64,000 nt of DNA. Source: Dasypus novemcinctus (lineage: Eukaryota; Chordata; Mammalia; Cingulata; Dasypodidae). Numbering within the stretch: the first letter of the stretch is position 1; each line of letters begins with the position of its first letter. Made by a program: the position numbers and the translations under genes. The stretch lies in contig NC_080698.1 in NCBI RefSeq assembly GCF_030445035.2, positions 22,537,294 through 22,601,293 of the forward strand. Reading direction: 5' to 3'. Of the stretch, positions 1-10,622 are shown piece after piece. Below the pieces are notes generated by a model. It saw only the letters and a list, made by a program, of their open reading frames with translations. It made no database searches and was not told the DNA's origin.

Positions 1-384
1 TTGAGTAGTCAGACACCCTGTTTAGGTTTAGCGTGTGGGTCTTGGCCTACTTATGTGGGCTGTCGTAGCAAAGGCATTTTCATTTTCAGAGACTTTGTGA
101 AGTTATTTTGATCTACTTGGTTTATCTGGTTCCACTAGGTCTCCCAGTCATCCCTGCTGTTTCTGCCTGATGGGCAAAAGGAGTTTCCCCAGGGTGGACC
201 ATCAGATGTTTCTTGGTGAGGGAGGAGTGTGGTGGGATTTCTCTACTGGTGACCCCCAGTTACCCTGGTGCCTTTTGAGGGAGAAGTGTTTTGAGTCTTC
301 AAGGTTAAAACTGATAAGCTCTACCCACCCATCTCCCTTGGTAGAAATGGAGAGATGCAGGCCTGGTGGGGAAAAAGAGACATT
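1..384. other. Unassigned sequence at window start
   Basis: I recognise no gene or repeat family here. A short open frame at 170-478 has no family resemblance and runs into the L1 that follows, so I do not call it a gene. The stretch could be a diverged part of the adjoining L1 or unique intergenic DNA. Confidence 0.4.
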
Positions 385-631
385 GATGGATTTTTTAATA
401 TTAAATCAATCTTCAATTTCTGGGATAAACTTTACTTGGTCAAGATTTATTACCCTTTTTATATATTGTTGGCTTTGATTTCCAAATTTTTTTATTAAGA
501 TTTTGTATCAAAGTTACTGAAGGATATTGATCCATAACTTTTTTTGTAATGTCTTTTTCAGGTTCAGGTGTTAGGCTTATGCTGGCTTTATGAAATAACT
601 GAGGAAATAGTCTCTCTTCTATTCTGTAAGG

Positions 632-1013
632 TTTGTTTATTTATTTATTTACTTTATTTTTCTTTTATTTATCCCCCCTTCCCTAGATGGTTCTCTTGTT
701 GGTGAGGCACCAGGAACAGAACCCAGGACCTCCCACATGAAAGGCAAGTGCCCAACGGCCTGAGCCATATCTGCTCCCCAGTAGCATCTGTTCATAGTGG
801 TGGGGATGGCATATACTATGTTGTGGTGGGGACGGTGTCTAGCTTGTTTTTCAGTGGGGGTGGCATCTAACTCATAGTGGCAGGGGGCAGCATCTAGCTT
901 GTTGCAGTGGGGGGTGGTATCTGCTTGTCTTCTTTTAGGAGGTACCAGGTCCTAAACCTGGGAACTGCCATGTGTTAGGCAGGAGCACAAATGGTTGAGC
1001 CACATCTACTTCC
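632..1013 (-). mobile_element. tRNA-derived DAS-type SINE, two monomer-like heads, antisense
   Basis: Two antisense copies of the SINE head are visible: 'ggcaccaggaacagaaccc' near 705 and 'aggtaccaggtcctaaacc' near 940. Each is followed by 'tgagcca.atct.ct.cc', the reverse complement of the tRNA-like 5' end. A degenerate stretch of repeated TGGGG-type units about 30-40 bases long separates them (about 790-920). The element interrupts antisense L1. Diverged and probably older than the DAS-III copies nearby. Confidence 0.7.
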
Positions 1014-1580
1014 AAATATTGGTTTTATTTCTTTCTTAAATGTTTGATAGAATTCATCAATGGAACGATCTGGGCCTGGAGGGTGTTTTATTTGTGAGAA
1101 GATTTTTGATAATGTATTAAATTTCTCCATTGATATAGGGCTATTGAGAATTTCTATTTCATCTTGAGTTAAGTTAGCTAAATTGTATATTTTTAAAAAT
1201 TGAGATTGTTTTCATATAACTTGTTCAATGTGTTGCCATAAGTTTTAAAATAATTAACCTTATAATACCTGAGGAGCTGTAACAATGACTCTAATTTAAT
1301 TCCTGATATTAGTACCTTGTTTTCTTTTCTTTGTTCATTCTCACTAGAGATTTGGCAATTTTGTTGATTGTTTCAATGAACTGACTTTTTAGTCTTAATT
1401 TCCTTATTTATCTATTATTTCATTGATTTCTGCTTTTATCTTTATTAGTTTATTCATTCTGCTTACTTTGAGTTTACTTTGTTCCTCTTCTACTTTCTTA
1501 TAAGTACAATCTTAGTACTGTAAGCATTTAAAAGTATAGCTTTCCTTCTAAACAGTGCTTTAGATTCACCTAACAAAATT

Positions 1581-1996
1581 TTTTTAAAAGATTTATTTAT
1601 TTATTTCTCTCCCCTTCCCCCCCACCCCGGTTGTCTGTTCTCTGTGTCTATTTGCTGCATCTTGTTTCTTTGTCCGCTTCTGTTGTTGTCAGTGACATGG
1701 GAATCTGTGTCTCTTTTTGTTGCATCATCTTATTGTGTCAGCTCTCCATGTGTGCAGCACCATTCTTGGGCAGGCTGCACTTTCTTTCGCACTGGGCGGC
1801 TCTCCTTACGGGGTGCACTCCTTGCACATGGGGATCCCCTACGTAGGGGACATCCCTGCATGGCAGGGCACTCCTTGTGCACATCAGCACTGCGCATGGG
1901 CCAGCGCCACACGGGTCAAGGAGGCCCAGTATCTGAACCACGGATCTCCCAAGTGGTAGATGGATGCTCTAACCACTGGGCCAAGTCTGTTTCCCT
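1581..1996 (-). mobile_element. DAS-III-type SINE, antisense, with target-site duplication
   Basis: Complete antisense SINE. The T-rich tail complement (tttatttatttatttctc) lies at the left and the tRNA-like head complement (aaccactgggccaagtctg) at the right. Flanking direct repeats cacctaacaaaattt (1567-1581) and tcatctaacaaatttt (1996-2011) are the target-site duplication in the host L1. Open frames across it are SINE sequence, not genes. Confidence 0.9.
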
Positions 1997-2202
1997 CATC
2001 TAACAAATTTTGATATGTCTTTTGTTCTTTATCATATAGTTCAAATTATTTCCTAATTTTCCTTTGAGTTCTTTTTTAATCCATGAATTATTTAGAAGTG
2101 TGCTGTTTAATTTCTAAGTATTCAAGGTTTTCCTAGATATCTTATTATTACTAATTTTTAAATTTGATTCTTTTACAGTCAGAGAAAATACTTTATATAA
2201 TT

Positions 2203-2620
2203 TATTTTTTTAAAAGATTTATTTATTTCTCTCCACTTCACCCCCCCGCCCCAGTTGTCTGTTCTCTGTGTCTAGTTGCTATGTCTTCTTCTTTGTTTGC
2301 TTCTGTTATTGTCAGCAGCATGGGGAATCTGTGTTTCTTTTTGTTGCGTCTTTTTGTTGTGTCGGCTCTCCGTGTGTGCGGCGCCATTCTTAGGCAGGCT
2401 GCATTTTCTTTCGCGCTGGGCAGCTCTCTTTACGGGGTGCACTCCTTGAGCCTGGGGCTCCCCTACATGGGGGACACCCCTGTGTAGCACGGCACTCCTT
2501 GCGCGCATCAGCACTGCACATGGGCCAGCTCCACACGGGTCAAGGAGGCCCGGGGTTTGAACTGTGGATCTCCCATATGGTAGATGGACACCCTAACCAC
2601 TGGACCAAGTCTGCTTCCCC
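2203..2620 (-). mobile_element. DAS-III-type SINE, antisense
   Basis: Same layout as the copy at 1581-1996: a tail complement with tttaaaagatttatttatttctc at the left and the head complement aaccactggaccaagtctgcttcc at the right. The L1 text continues on both sides. A short AT-rich duplication (taattta/taaatta) is plausible but not distinctive. Confidence 0.88.
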
Positions 2621-3010
2621 TTAAATTATTGAGACTTGTGTTAGGTCCAGGTTGATAGTCCTGATGAGCCTTTGAGGAGAATGTGTTTTCTGCAGTTCCT
2701 AGTTTAATATTCTATAAGTACTAATCAGACAAACTAGTTCATAGTTTTGTTCAAATTTTCCAAACCATGACTGGTATTTTGTCAGTTTTCTATCAATTGC
2801 TGTGAAATGGGTGTTAAAATCTACAATTATAAGTATGGAGTTGTCCTTCTCCCTTTAATTCTGTCAGTTTTTCTTCATGTATTTTGAAGCTTGGAAGTGA
2901 GAACAGCAGGATATATTCAGGAAACCTATATTCAATGCTGGATAAAGCTGAGTATGGCATATCATTGGAACTATTTTCATCTTTATTAAATAATGATTTT
3001 CTGTGTAATA

Positions 3011-3299
3011 ATAATATTATCAAGTTGTTCTTACTTCATCCCAAAGACTTTGTTACCAAAAAATAATGTTATCAGGAGAATCTGTAAACATTTCCAGAAC
3101 ACATATCTTTTGATGAAATTTGAATAAGATCCTTTATAGCAAAGTATTTTAAAATGTATAAACACAAGTAGAATGCCCCATAATCATCATCATTATAAAA
3201 TCAGAGATAGAGACCTCTTCTACCCAATCTTGACATAGAGAAGGTTATATTCTCTCAAGACTTAAGCATTAGTAAAGTTCATTTGAGCTGGTTTCTTTA
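3011..3299. other. Unassigned AT-rich sequence
   Basis: Between the L1 remnant and the next SINE. I see no coding signature or named repeat. It may be an eroded continuation of the L1. Confidence 0.4.
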
Positions 3300-3777
3300 A
3301 AGATTTATTTTATTTACTTCACCCCCCGCCCCATTCTCTGCATTGTCTGCTCTCTCTGTCCATTTGCTGTGTGTCTTTCTGTTTCGGCTTGTATATTCTC
3401 ATTATGTGGCTCCAGGAACCAATCCTGGGACCTTCCAGAGTGGGAGAGAAGCAATTACCCTCTTGTGTCACCTCAACTCCCCTTGCTGCTAATGTCTTCT
3501 TCTTTTCTCTCCTCTGTGTCTCTTGTTGTGTCATCTTCCTGTGCCAGCTCTCAGTGTCAGCCGGCACCCCTGTGTGGGGCAGCTTTCCCATGCTGGGCAG
3601 CACTACCATGCAGGGGGCACTCCTGCACAGGACATCATCCAGCATGGGCTGGCACTCTGCATGGGCAGGCACTCTGCATAGGCCAGCTTGCCCTCACCAG
3701 ATGGCCCTGGGCATCAAACCCTGGACCTCCTATATGGTAGATGGGAGCCCAATTGGTTGAGCCTCATCCATTTCCCT
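3300..3777 (-). mobile_element. Diverged long DAS-type SINE, antisense
   Basis: It starts with the tail complement (aaagatttattttatttac) and ends with the head complement (gagcccaattggttgagcctcatccatttccc). A second head-like segment at about 3405-3445 (ggctccaggaaccaatcctg) suggests a dimer or a SINE-in-SINE insertion. Open frames on both strands across it reflect lack of stops in the SINE. Confidence 0.8.
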
Positions 3778-3879
3778 AGAGCTGCTTTCAAAAACTCTTA
3801 AAAGTTGTTACAGTGTTAGTAAAGGGGTGCGCTTTTGTATGGAAAAAATGAAGTGTGGAGATCATTTTAGTTTCTAGCT

Positions 3880-4228
3880 TCCCAGCAATTAAAACAAATA
3901 CTATAAAATATGTTGGCTTAAACAACTGGAATTTATTGGTTTCTGGTTTTGAGGTGAACAGAAGTCCAAAATCAAGGCATCAGCAAAATGATGCTTTCTC
4001 CCCAAAGACATGGTCTTCCTGGGTTAGCTGCTGGTGATCCTTGGGTCCTTGGCTTTTCTGTCACATGGCAATGATTTCTCCCTTCCCCTCCAGGTCCCAC
4101 TGACTTCCCACTTCTGACTTTTCACCATGACTTTTTTCTGACCAATTTTCTTCACTTAAAAGAACTTCGGCCATATTGAATTAAAGCTCACCCTCATTTA
4201 GTTTGGACATACATTAACTAACATCTTC
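3880..4228 (-). mobile_element. ERVL-MaLR (MLT1/MST-like) LTR fragment, antisense
   Basis: The sequence matches the reverse complement of MaLR LTRs: 'ggcttaaacaactggaattt', then 'agaagtccaaaatcaaggca', and at the end 'catcttcaaaggtcctattt'. The last motif is split by the SINE at 4243-4803 and its continuation (acacatgagttaatcatg) resumes at 4818. The family is a known mammalian LTR class; the exact subfamily is not assigned. Confidence 0.7.
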
Positions 4229-4242
4229 AAAGGTCCTATTTA

Positions 4243-4803
4243 GGGAAACGGATATGAATCAAGTGATAGGGTCTTTGCCTACCATATAGGAAGACCCATG
4301 TTCAATTCCTGGGGCCTCCTGGTGAAAAAGAAGAGGAGGAAGTGTGCCTGTGTGGCAAGACAGTGTGCACGCAGCGAGCCAAGTGCCCACATGGATGCCC
4401 TCCCAGTGAGCCAAGTGCCCACACAAGTGTCCACGTGGAGAGCTGAGTGTCGTGTGAGTGCCTGCATGGCAAGCCGAGTGCCTGTATGGGGAACCAATAC
4501 CTGCACAAGTGAGTCACACAGCAAGATGATGACACAATAAAAGAGAGATGAAAGGGAGAGTCAAGGTGAAGCACAGCAGAGACCAGGAACTGAGGTGGCA
4601 CAATTGATGGGGAACCTCTCTCCACATCAGAGGTCCCTAAGATAGAATCCTGGTCAATCCTAGAGGAGAAAGATGAGAAGAGAAGACAAAAGAGAACTAG
4701 ATATAGAAGATCACACAGAGAATGGAAATAGCAAAAACAGCAGGGCAGAGAAGGGGGAGGGGCAGGGAGGGGGCAAAAAAATTAATAAATAAAATGGTTT
4801 AAA
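4243..4803 (+). mobile_element. Long DAS-type SINE with internal tandem repeat and perfect-looking TSD
   Basis: The head 'gggaaacggatatgaatcaag' is followed by a B-box-like 'gttcaattcc'. Then comes a run of roughly 20-base units built on 'gagccaagtgcccac' (about 4375-4505), a body containing 'gagaccaggaactgaggtgg', and a tail 'aataaataaaatgg'. Flanking repeats aaaggtcctattta (4229-4242) and aaaggtcctgttta (4804-4817) match at 13 of 14 bases. The copy at 13501-14015 has the same architecture, so this is a distinct SINE subfamily in the window. Confidence 0.9.
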
Positions 4804-4835
4804 AAAGGTCCTGTTTACACATGAGTTAATCATGA

Positions 4836-5819
4836 TGAAAAAGAATTAAATAGATCAATATATAAGAATACGGGAAGTTCACATGATACATTGTTAAATG
4901 AAAGTTATACAAATATAATATGATTAAAATACACGCATGCAACTTTATAGGGGAATATGTAGATCTCTTCAGGCCTAGAGCAGTAAAAAAAATTGTTAAC
5001 TGTGGACAACTCTCAGAAGAGGGATGTCAGGATGAGGAAGTCTGAGAGATGGGAAGGGGGAGGACACTTTTACGTTTTATTTTCTATGATTTTATATATT
5101 TTTATCTTTTCTTATAACCAGTGTGCATTGTTAAACAAAATAATTATTTTTTTAAAGTTTGAGCAAAAACTGACAGATCGAAGAATTGGAAAATGCTTTT
5201 AAAAACTTAAATCTTCTAATATGGGGACAGAATAGAACCTTGGCAATAGACAAAGAGGAGCTCCTCAGTGAATTTACTTCTGTAATGCTAGGTTGGATAA
5301 AATACTGGACTAGTTTTTTCATAAGTGCATGAAAATTATCTTCTCTGAGATTAATGATAATTATACATTGTAACCTGTTTGTTTAATTGGATTTTTAATC
5401 AAAAAAAAATTTTTAAATAAGCAAATAGACGGCCACCCCTGGAGCATTACAACACAATAGCAGCCTTTTCCTGTGCTGTCCTTTATTAGATTAATTAAAT
5501 TATATTGGCTCTTAGGGGACTACAAATTCAACAGAAGCCTAGAGGAAGAAGACACATTGGCTTCCCCAGCTCCAGCAACATTGAATCAGAACTTCGCTTG
5601 ATGGAGGGTCAGTGAGAGACAGAAGGATTTGTTTGCAGACAGTAGCAACTTAAACAGTTTATCTCAACAAGACATGTTAATCTGTTCAGGTAGAAAGTAA
5701 AGCAATCATATAACAAGAAGTGGCATTACACTACACACAAACACTTTTAGTTGCCAACCTAACAACCACTTTCTTAACTTTATTTCTTGCCAATAGGGCC
5801 CTCCTCACATTCCAAGGAG
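4836..5819. other. No gene seen; possible old repeat at 4840-5160
   Basis: The part to about 5160 (ending in 'ttacgttttattttctatgattttat') resembles the 3' portion of an old mammalian interspersed repeat that I cannot name. From 5160 to 5819 I see unique AT-rich DNA without coding features. Confidence 0.35.
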
Positions 5820-6130
5820 AGCTGAAAATTCAGATACTCAATTTCCCAGCCTCCTTTTAGTCAGCGCATGGACCTGTGACCCAATCCTGTCCAATGGGAC
5901 TAGATGGGGAAATGTCCTGAGCTACAGAGAGAAATGAATTAGAGAAATCTCTCTTTCACTCTTTCTGGATGTTGCTCCTTTTTGCCTCTGCTACCTCCAT
6001 CTTGCACCCATCAAGGAACAGGCATGCTTTGCTGCTACCAAGGATGGCAGACCAGAACGGTGGAGAGAATCTGGGTTCATCAGTGAGCCGGAAACTCCAC
6101 CTTTGAATCTCCTACCCCTATACTTCTAAC
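5820..6130. repeat. Possible old LTR-like interspersed repeat
   Basis: Word order 'cagcctcc...catg.acctgtgacccaatcctgtccaatgggac' and 'ggatggcagaccagaacggtggagagaatctggg' is typical of an old mammalian LTR family that I cannot name with certainty. No ORF supports a gene. Confidence 0.4.
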
Positions 6131-6639
6131 TTGCTCTGCCTTGGGATATAGAGGGGCCTGTGGTCTGCTCAGGGATTGAGCAGAAAATATAGACAAAAGG
6201 GAAGTGTCAAGTATTGTCCACATCATTGCATAGCTAAGAAAATGGCCACCATGTTGCAGCAGAAGTGTTAGGCATGTAACAGGGAAGCTTTCGTGTCAGC
6301 CACTGGGATCTGGAAAAGTACTGGAGAAATGGTGGCCAGAAAGGTAGATGAAAGCCTTCCCCCCTTGGAAGCCTGCCAACCCTCCCCCCAGACAAAGCCC
6401 CATTTACCAGGGGGAATCTGCATCAACCAGGCCAATCAGCAGCGAGACAGAACCTACCTTGTTTAAACAGATACCCGAACCTTCTAATCTACCTCCTTTC
6501 CACAGACTTTCTCACTGATGGCCAAAGACAACTCATCTTCCCTGGTTCCTCCAAAAATGCTTCCTAAGAGACTTCCTCCTTTAAGGGCTGCAGACATCTC
6601 TACCTGTTACTCTGGCTGAGGGCTCTAAGTCATGGGCAA
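6131..6639. other. No gene or repeat recognised
   Basis: Mixed-composition intergenic sequence. Includes a short (aat)n run near 6640 at the junction with the MIR element. Confidence 0.4.
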
Positions 6640-6880
6640 TAATAATAATATAGCAATGAAATAACTAACACTTACAGAGAACTCTATGCCAGGGACTATT
6701 ATAAGTGTGTTTGTGCATTAACTCACAGTGATTGTATAGAGTGGATGCAGGCTATTTGCCCCATTTTGCAGATGAGGAAGCTAAGGCACTAAATGACATG
6801 CCCAATGTCTCACATCTGGTAGCTGGGCTACAAATCCTGGCAGGTTGGCGCCAAAGCCTGTTTGCCGTACCCCTACATGT
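6640..6880 (-). mobile_element. MIR SINE, antisense
   Basis: Matches the MIR reverse complement: 'taacacttacagagaactctatgccaggga', then 'gccccattttgcagatgaggaa', then 'catgcccaatgtctcacatctggtagctggg'. MIR is an ancient mammalian tRNA-derived SINE. Short open frames across it on both strands are not genes. Confidence 0.85.
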
Positions 6881-7499
6881 AACTGCTGTGAAGTCTAAGA
6901 GACGGGGCAGAACACAGAAATTACCTGAAGAACAGGTGTGCAGAAGAGACAGCATAGGCACAGAAAGGCCACGTGGTTAGGGAAAGTGATTTATGATATG
7001 AACAGCCTTCTCTGCGCCACCAAACTCTTCCAAATCCAATTCCCTAGTGCTCATTTCTTTAGTGAAAGCAGAGAAACCATCACCACAGTCAAAATATCTC
7101 CCTCACAAGCTCACATTTTCTCCCAGAGCTCCCACTTTTACTCCATCCATTCCTCCATTGTGTTTTGCTTATTAATGTGTTTGCCACCTGATAGACTTAA
7201 GCTTTGGATTTTGTTTATCTTGTCATTGATGGTGAAGCATCAACGTTACCCTTTTGGTGATATATTGCAAAGACGTGGTTTCAATTGGCTTAAACAGAAA
7301 GAAACTACCAGGATAGAAAGATATACCAAAAAAAAATATCCCTTTCCCTATTAGTCCTCTCACCTAGTGATGCTCATAGCTAACAAAGGATAATGTCACA
7401 CTCTTCTGTGACACCCACACACAGACATTTCTACCAAGGAGAGTAACCCTAGCATCAGTGAGCCTGGATTAGAATAGTTTCACAAAAATCAGACTTCTC
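6881..7499. other. No gene seen
   Basis: A 138-codon open frame at 6938-7354 has no compositional or motif support (low-complexity Ser/Phe/Lys-rich translation with a Lys-rich end from a poly-A-like run). I treat this stretch as intergenic. Confidence 0.4.
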
Positions 7500-7665
7500 C
7501 TTATACTATGATTCTCAACACTGAATGCAGTTAAAACTGCCTGGGATGCTTTAAAGAAAGCCCAATATTCAGACTACACCCAGACCAATTAAATCAGAAT
7601 CTCTGGGGCTGGGGTCAGGCTTTCCAAGTGATTCCAATCTGGTTGGGAGACACTTCCTTAAAAGC
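7500..7665. mobile_element. MER5A-like hAT non-autonomous transposon fragment
   Basis: Characteristic words: 'gattctcaacactga', 'ctgcctgggatgct', 'aatcagaatctctggggctgggg', 'ccaagtgattccaatctgg'. These follow the MER5A order of the 'tcagaatc...ggggctgggg...gtgattc' segments. Confidence 0.75.
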
Positions 7666-8249
7666 TATGATCACGTTGTTAAAATGTAATTTCTAAAAAG
7701 GTAAAATCATAACTGTTATGCAAATATAAAATGAATGTGTGAGATCATTCAACTGATCAATAAGGGAGTCAGTAATATGTTAAAAAACAGTTCAAAGAGC
7801 ATCTGAGGAGCTAGATATTTATGGTCAATTTTAGTATAATATTGTTGGGTTAGATACAAAACTCATTAATGTCCAACAGGGCCATAAACTATAACTTTTA
7901 GAGCAGGGGTTCTTAACCAGGGTCTGTGAAAAGATTTCAGGGGGTCCATGAGCTTGAATTGAAAAAAATCAACTTGATTAGATATCCAACAAGATATATG
8001 TGTTGCCTTGTCAAATACTACACCACAGTTTAATATTCTTAAGATAAACATAACAGTCTACACATTGACATGCATTTAAAAAATAAAATTTAACTTTCTT
8101 ATATTTTTGATGTACTGGATTATTATTTAATGTGTTAAGAAAGAAGGACACTTGTATAGTATTATATGTTTTTTATTTTAGTAACTGTATTTCAATATAT
8201 GTAACTGATTTCTCTTTAATTTTATTTTACGCAATTAAAAACGATATTC

Positions 8250-8467
8250 CTTGGAGGAGAGTATGGGCCATGATGTGGACCATTGTCTATGAGGTGCAGA
8301 GGTGCCCAAAGATGTACTTACCAAATCCAATGGATGTGTCATGATGATGGGAACGAGTGTTGTTGGGGGGGGGGAGAGGGGGGGTGGGGGGGTGGGGTTG
8401 AATGGGACCTCACATATATATTTTTAATGTAATATTATTACAAAGTCAATTAAAAAAAAAAAAAAAA
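8250..8467 (+). mobile_element. 5'-truncated L1 insertion (3' UTR only) with G-rich tract and A-tail
   Basis: A short sense insertion with the features of an L1 3' end: a G-rich polypurine tract (8365-8397), 'catatatatttttaatgtaatattattac', and a tail of about 22 A. Flanking copies of aaaaacgatattc (about 8237-8249 and 8468-8480) are the target-site duplication in the hAT element. The crisp TSD and long A-tail suggest a fairly recent, lineage-specific L1. No ORF2 sequence is included. Confidence 0.85.
8365..8397 (+). repeat. G-rich tract, potential G-quadruplex
   Basis: Runs of 10, 7, 7 and 4 G separated by AGA or T spacers satisfy the G3+N1-7 quadruplex rule on the plus strand. The tract belongs to the L1 3' UTR; such tracts are a known feature of mammalian L1 3' UTRs. 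Confidence 0.8.
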
Positions 8468-8480
8468 AAAAACGATATTC

Positions 8481-8922
8481 TTGGGAAACAGACTTGGCCC
8501 AGTGGTTAGGGTGTCCATCTACCACACGGGAGGTCCATGGTTCAAACCCCAGGCCTCCTTGACCCGTGTGGAGCTGGCCCATGCACAGTGCTGATGCACG
8601 CAAGGAGTGCCCTGCCATGCAGGGGTGTCCCCTGCATAGGGGAGCCCCATGCGCAAGGAATGCTCCCCATAAGGAGAGCCGCCCAGCACGAAAAAAAGTG
8701 CAGCCTGCCCAGGAATGGCGCCGCATACGTGGAGAGCTGACACAACAAGATGATGCAATAAAAAGAAACACAGATTCCCATGCTGCTGACAACAACAGAA
8801 GTGGACAAAGAAGAACACGCAGCAAATGGACACAGAGAGCAGACAACAGGGCAGGGGGTTTGGGAGGGGGAAGGGAAGAGAAATAAATAAAAAATAAATC
8901 TTAAAAAAAATAAAATAAATAA
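8481..8922 (+). mobile_element. DAS-III-type SINE, sense
   Basis: The head carries an A-box-like tggcccagtgg (8495-8505) and a B box ggttcaaaccc (8539-8549). These are the internal RNA polymerase III promoter of a tRNA-derived SINE. The body ends in 'ggacacagagagcagacaac' and a taaataaaaaataaatctt tail. It begins directly after the L1's 3' TSD. A weak duplication gatattcttg / aatatttttg (8475-8484 and about 8924-8933) suggests insertion at the L1 tail junction. Confidence 0.9.
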
Positions 8923-9351
8923 AAATATTTTTGTAGGGACGAGTTGGTGCAGGTGTGATATATTTATTAAATAATACACAATATAGTGTGGACTTAGTAT
9001 GAATTTTATTTTAATGTAGCGTGTTCTGAGTGCAGTGGATAACTACCTACAAAAAGGTTGGTAAGATGGTAGAGATGGTTTTCTGACACCGTGGGAAAAC
9101 TTGAATTTCTAAATGTTTGCCTGAAATGACCATTGGAACAGGTGTTGAACCATGTTGGGTTATCAGGTACTAAAATTATGGGAAAGTTGTAAAATGTAAT
9201 TTAGAATAATCCTAAAATTTAATTTAAAGATGTGCTGATGTTGAGTGTCATAAAACTATCTACCGCTACATTCTGAGAAGGCGTTCATAGTTTTCATCTG
9301 ACTGGCAAAGAGGTTGTGGAACAGAAAAGGTTAAGAAACCCTGCTTTAGAG

Positions 9352-9795
9352 TTATCTCAATGAGATAATTATCTACAAGTTAACTTCTGTCCCTACTACA
9401 GATGTGAAATGACCCAGACAATAGAAAGCCAACCCAGCACTCCTCTGAAAGAACACCCAGTAACCTCTTCCTTATTTCTAAGTTTTGGATAGATTTTATG
9501 ACATCATATGGGAGTCCAAATTACCAGTTCGGACGTCATTGTTAGTGAATGTTCTTTCCATCTTTGGAGAGGGCTGCCGTTTTTCCCCGTCAGTTGGCCT
9601 TGTTCGGGGCCACCCCAATCCATTAGAAATGTTGTACTTAAACTGGAAGGGAAAGTATTGACATCTAGCTTTCTCCCACTGAGTATTTCCTAGCTCCTAT
9701 GCACATTTCCCCACCTCTTCCCAGCTATTCTGTGGGTAAGTTTGCCCATATACTTTGCTGTAGGATATAGTTAACTGTGTTACCAATAGACAAGA
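9352..9795. other. No gene seen
   Basis: Unique-looking sequence between the hAT element and the next SINE. The short open frame at 9508-9693 has no supporting features. Confidence 0.4.
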
Positions 9796-9807
9796 AATAA
9801 AAATAGT

Positions 9808-9993
9808 ACCAGGAAGGAAGTGGATGTGGCTCAAGCAGTTGGGTGCCCTCCTACTGAAGGGTTTGGCTCCTGGCGCTCCTAAAAAAAAAACAAGATGAGC
9901 AGGCAGAGAGAGCACACAACGAACAGACACAGGGCAGGCAGTGAGTGCAAACAACCAGGGAGGGGGGATATAAAAAAATAAAATAAATCTTTT
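9808..9993 (+). mobile_element. Short DAS-type SINE, sense, internally deleted
   Basis: The head 'aggaagtggatgtggctcaag' runs into 'ggctcctggcgctcct', an internal A run, then the usual 'gagcaggcagagagagcacac' body and 'aataaaataaatctttt' tail. Flanking 'aaaaatagtacca' / 'aaaaatagcgtca' (about 9796-9808 and 9994-10006) is the likely TSD. Much of the body is missing compared with the DAS-III copies. Confidence 0.8.
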
Positions 9994-10006
9994 AAAAATA
10001 GCGTCA

Positions 10007-10517
10007 TTTTCTCTGCCTACAGAGCTAGATTCTCAAACTCTTGCCAGTAATTCCAACAGAAATCCTTATCAAGCACTTAGATTTGTGCCTAAGAGATTAG
10101 ATTCCTACTTTCTGAATAACTGCTCTTATACGCTGGCTGCCTTTGGTAAATGTAAAGATTTAGCTGAAAGGTTCACTGGAGATTTCTGAAGTTTTTTGTT
10201 AAGAGTATTGTCAAATCAGCAGATTTCTAGGAGAACAACAGAGAGAGGAAAATGAGAGACAGAGAGAAAGGAGATGGGGGGACCATGTTTGTGCAGTACT
10301 TCAGTTTTTACTAAGCATTTTGAGAGTGACAGAACTCTTTGAGAATATAAAGAAAGCTGAATACTTTACACCCAGGAAAATGCACATAGATATATAAACA
10401 TAAAACTTTGCAATTTCATATGATTTTGTTCCTTCAAAAAGGCTTCCAGGTAAAGAATTCTTGCTTGGGTCCCTCAAAACCAGCAGAAATGGCCAGGGTA
10501 AACCATCTTAAAATGTT
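10007..10517. other. No gene seen
   Basis: Unique-looking intergenic sequence, moderately AT-rich. I recognise no repeat. Confidence 0.4.
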
Positions 10518-10622
10518 CTATGCGAAGGGAGTAGACATACCTCAAGTGATTGAGCACCTGATTCCCACATACGAGGTTCCAGATTCAATCCCCAGCCCCA
10601 ATTCCTCAAAAAAAAAAAAAAA
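10518..10622 (+). mobile_element. Short tRNA-like SINE monomer with A-tail
   Basis: About 90 bases of tRNA-like head ('aagggagtagacatacctcaag', 'gttccagattcaatcccc' with a B-box-like gattcaatccc) followed directly by 15 A. It lacks the 3' body found in the other SINEs, so it is either a head-only subfamily or a truncated copy. Direct repeats near 10510 and 10621 (tgttctatgcg / agttctgcgtg) could be the TSD. Confidence 0.7.

Larger units (their letters stand above)
385..3010 (-). mobile_element. LINE-1 (L1) ORF2 fragment, antisense, interrupted by three SINEs
   Basis: Read on the minus strand this is the reverse-transcriptase/endonuclease part of L1 ORF2. Recognisable antisense words include the 'ctggctttatgaaataa' segment near 580 and the 'gaattcatcaatgga' and 'gatctgggcctggag' segments near 1050. 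The L1 text resumes after each SINE (632-1013, 1581-1996, 2203-2620), so one L1 was hit three times later. Stops and indels are frequent and no intact ORF2 remains. Outer limits are approximate because the sequence fades into unassigned DNA at both ends. Confidence 0.85.
7904..9343. mobile_element. hAT-type DNA transposon remnant with inverted ends and 8-bp TSD, containing an L1 and a SINE
   Basis: The left end caggggttcttaacc (7904-7918) is the inverted counterpart of ggttaagaaaccctg (9329-9343). Flanking octamers ttttagag (7896-7903) and ctttagag (9344-9351) match at 7 of 8 bases, as expected for hAT 8-bp duplications. The internal sequence is AT-rich and non-coding, so this is a non-autonomous element. 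It was later hit by an L1 3' end (8250-8467) and a DAS-III SINE (8481-8922), which account for over 600 bases of its length. Confidence 0.8.

Noticed and set aside
4375-4505. Regularly spaced short repeats, considered as a CRISPR-like array
   Set aside because: Units are about 20 bases and contiguous without unique spacers, lie inside a SINE, and the genome is mammalian.
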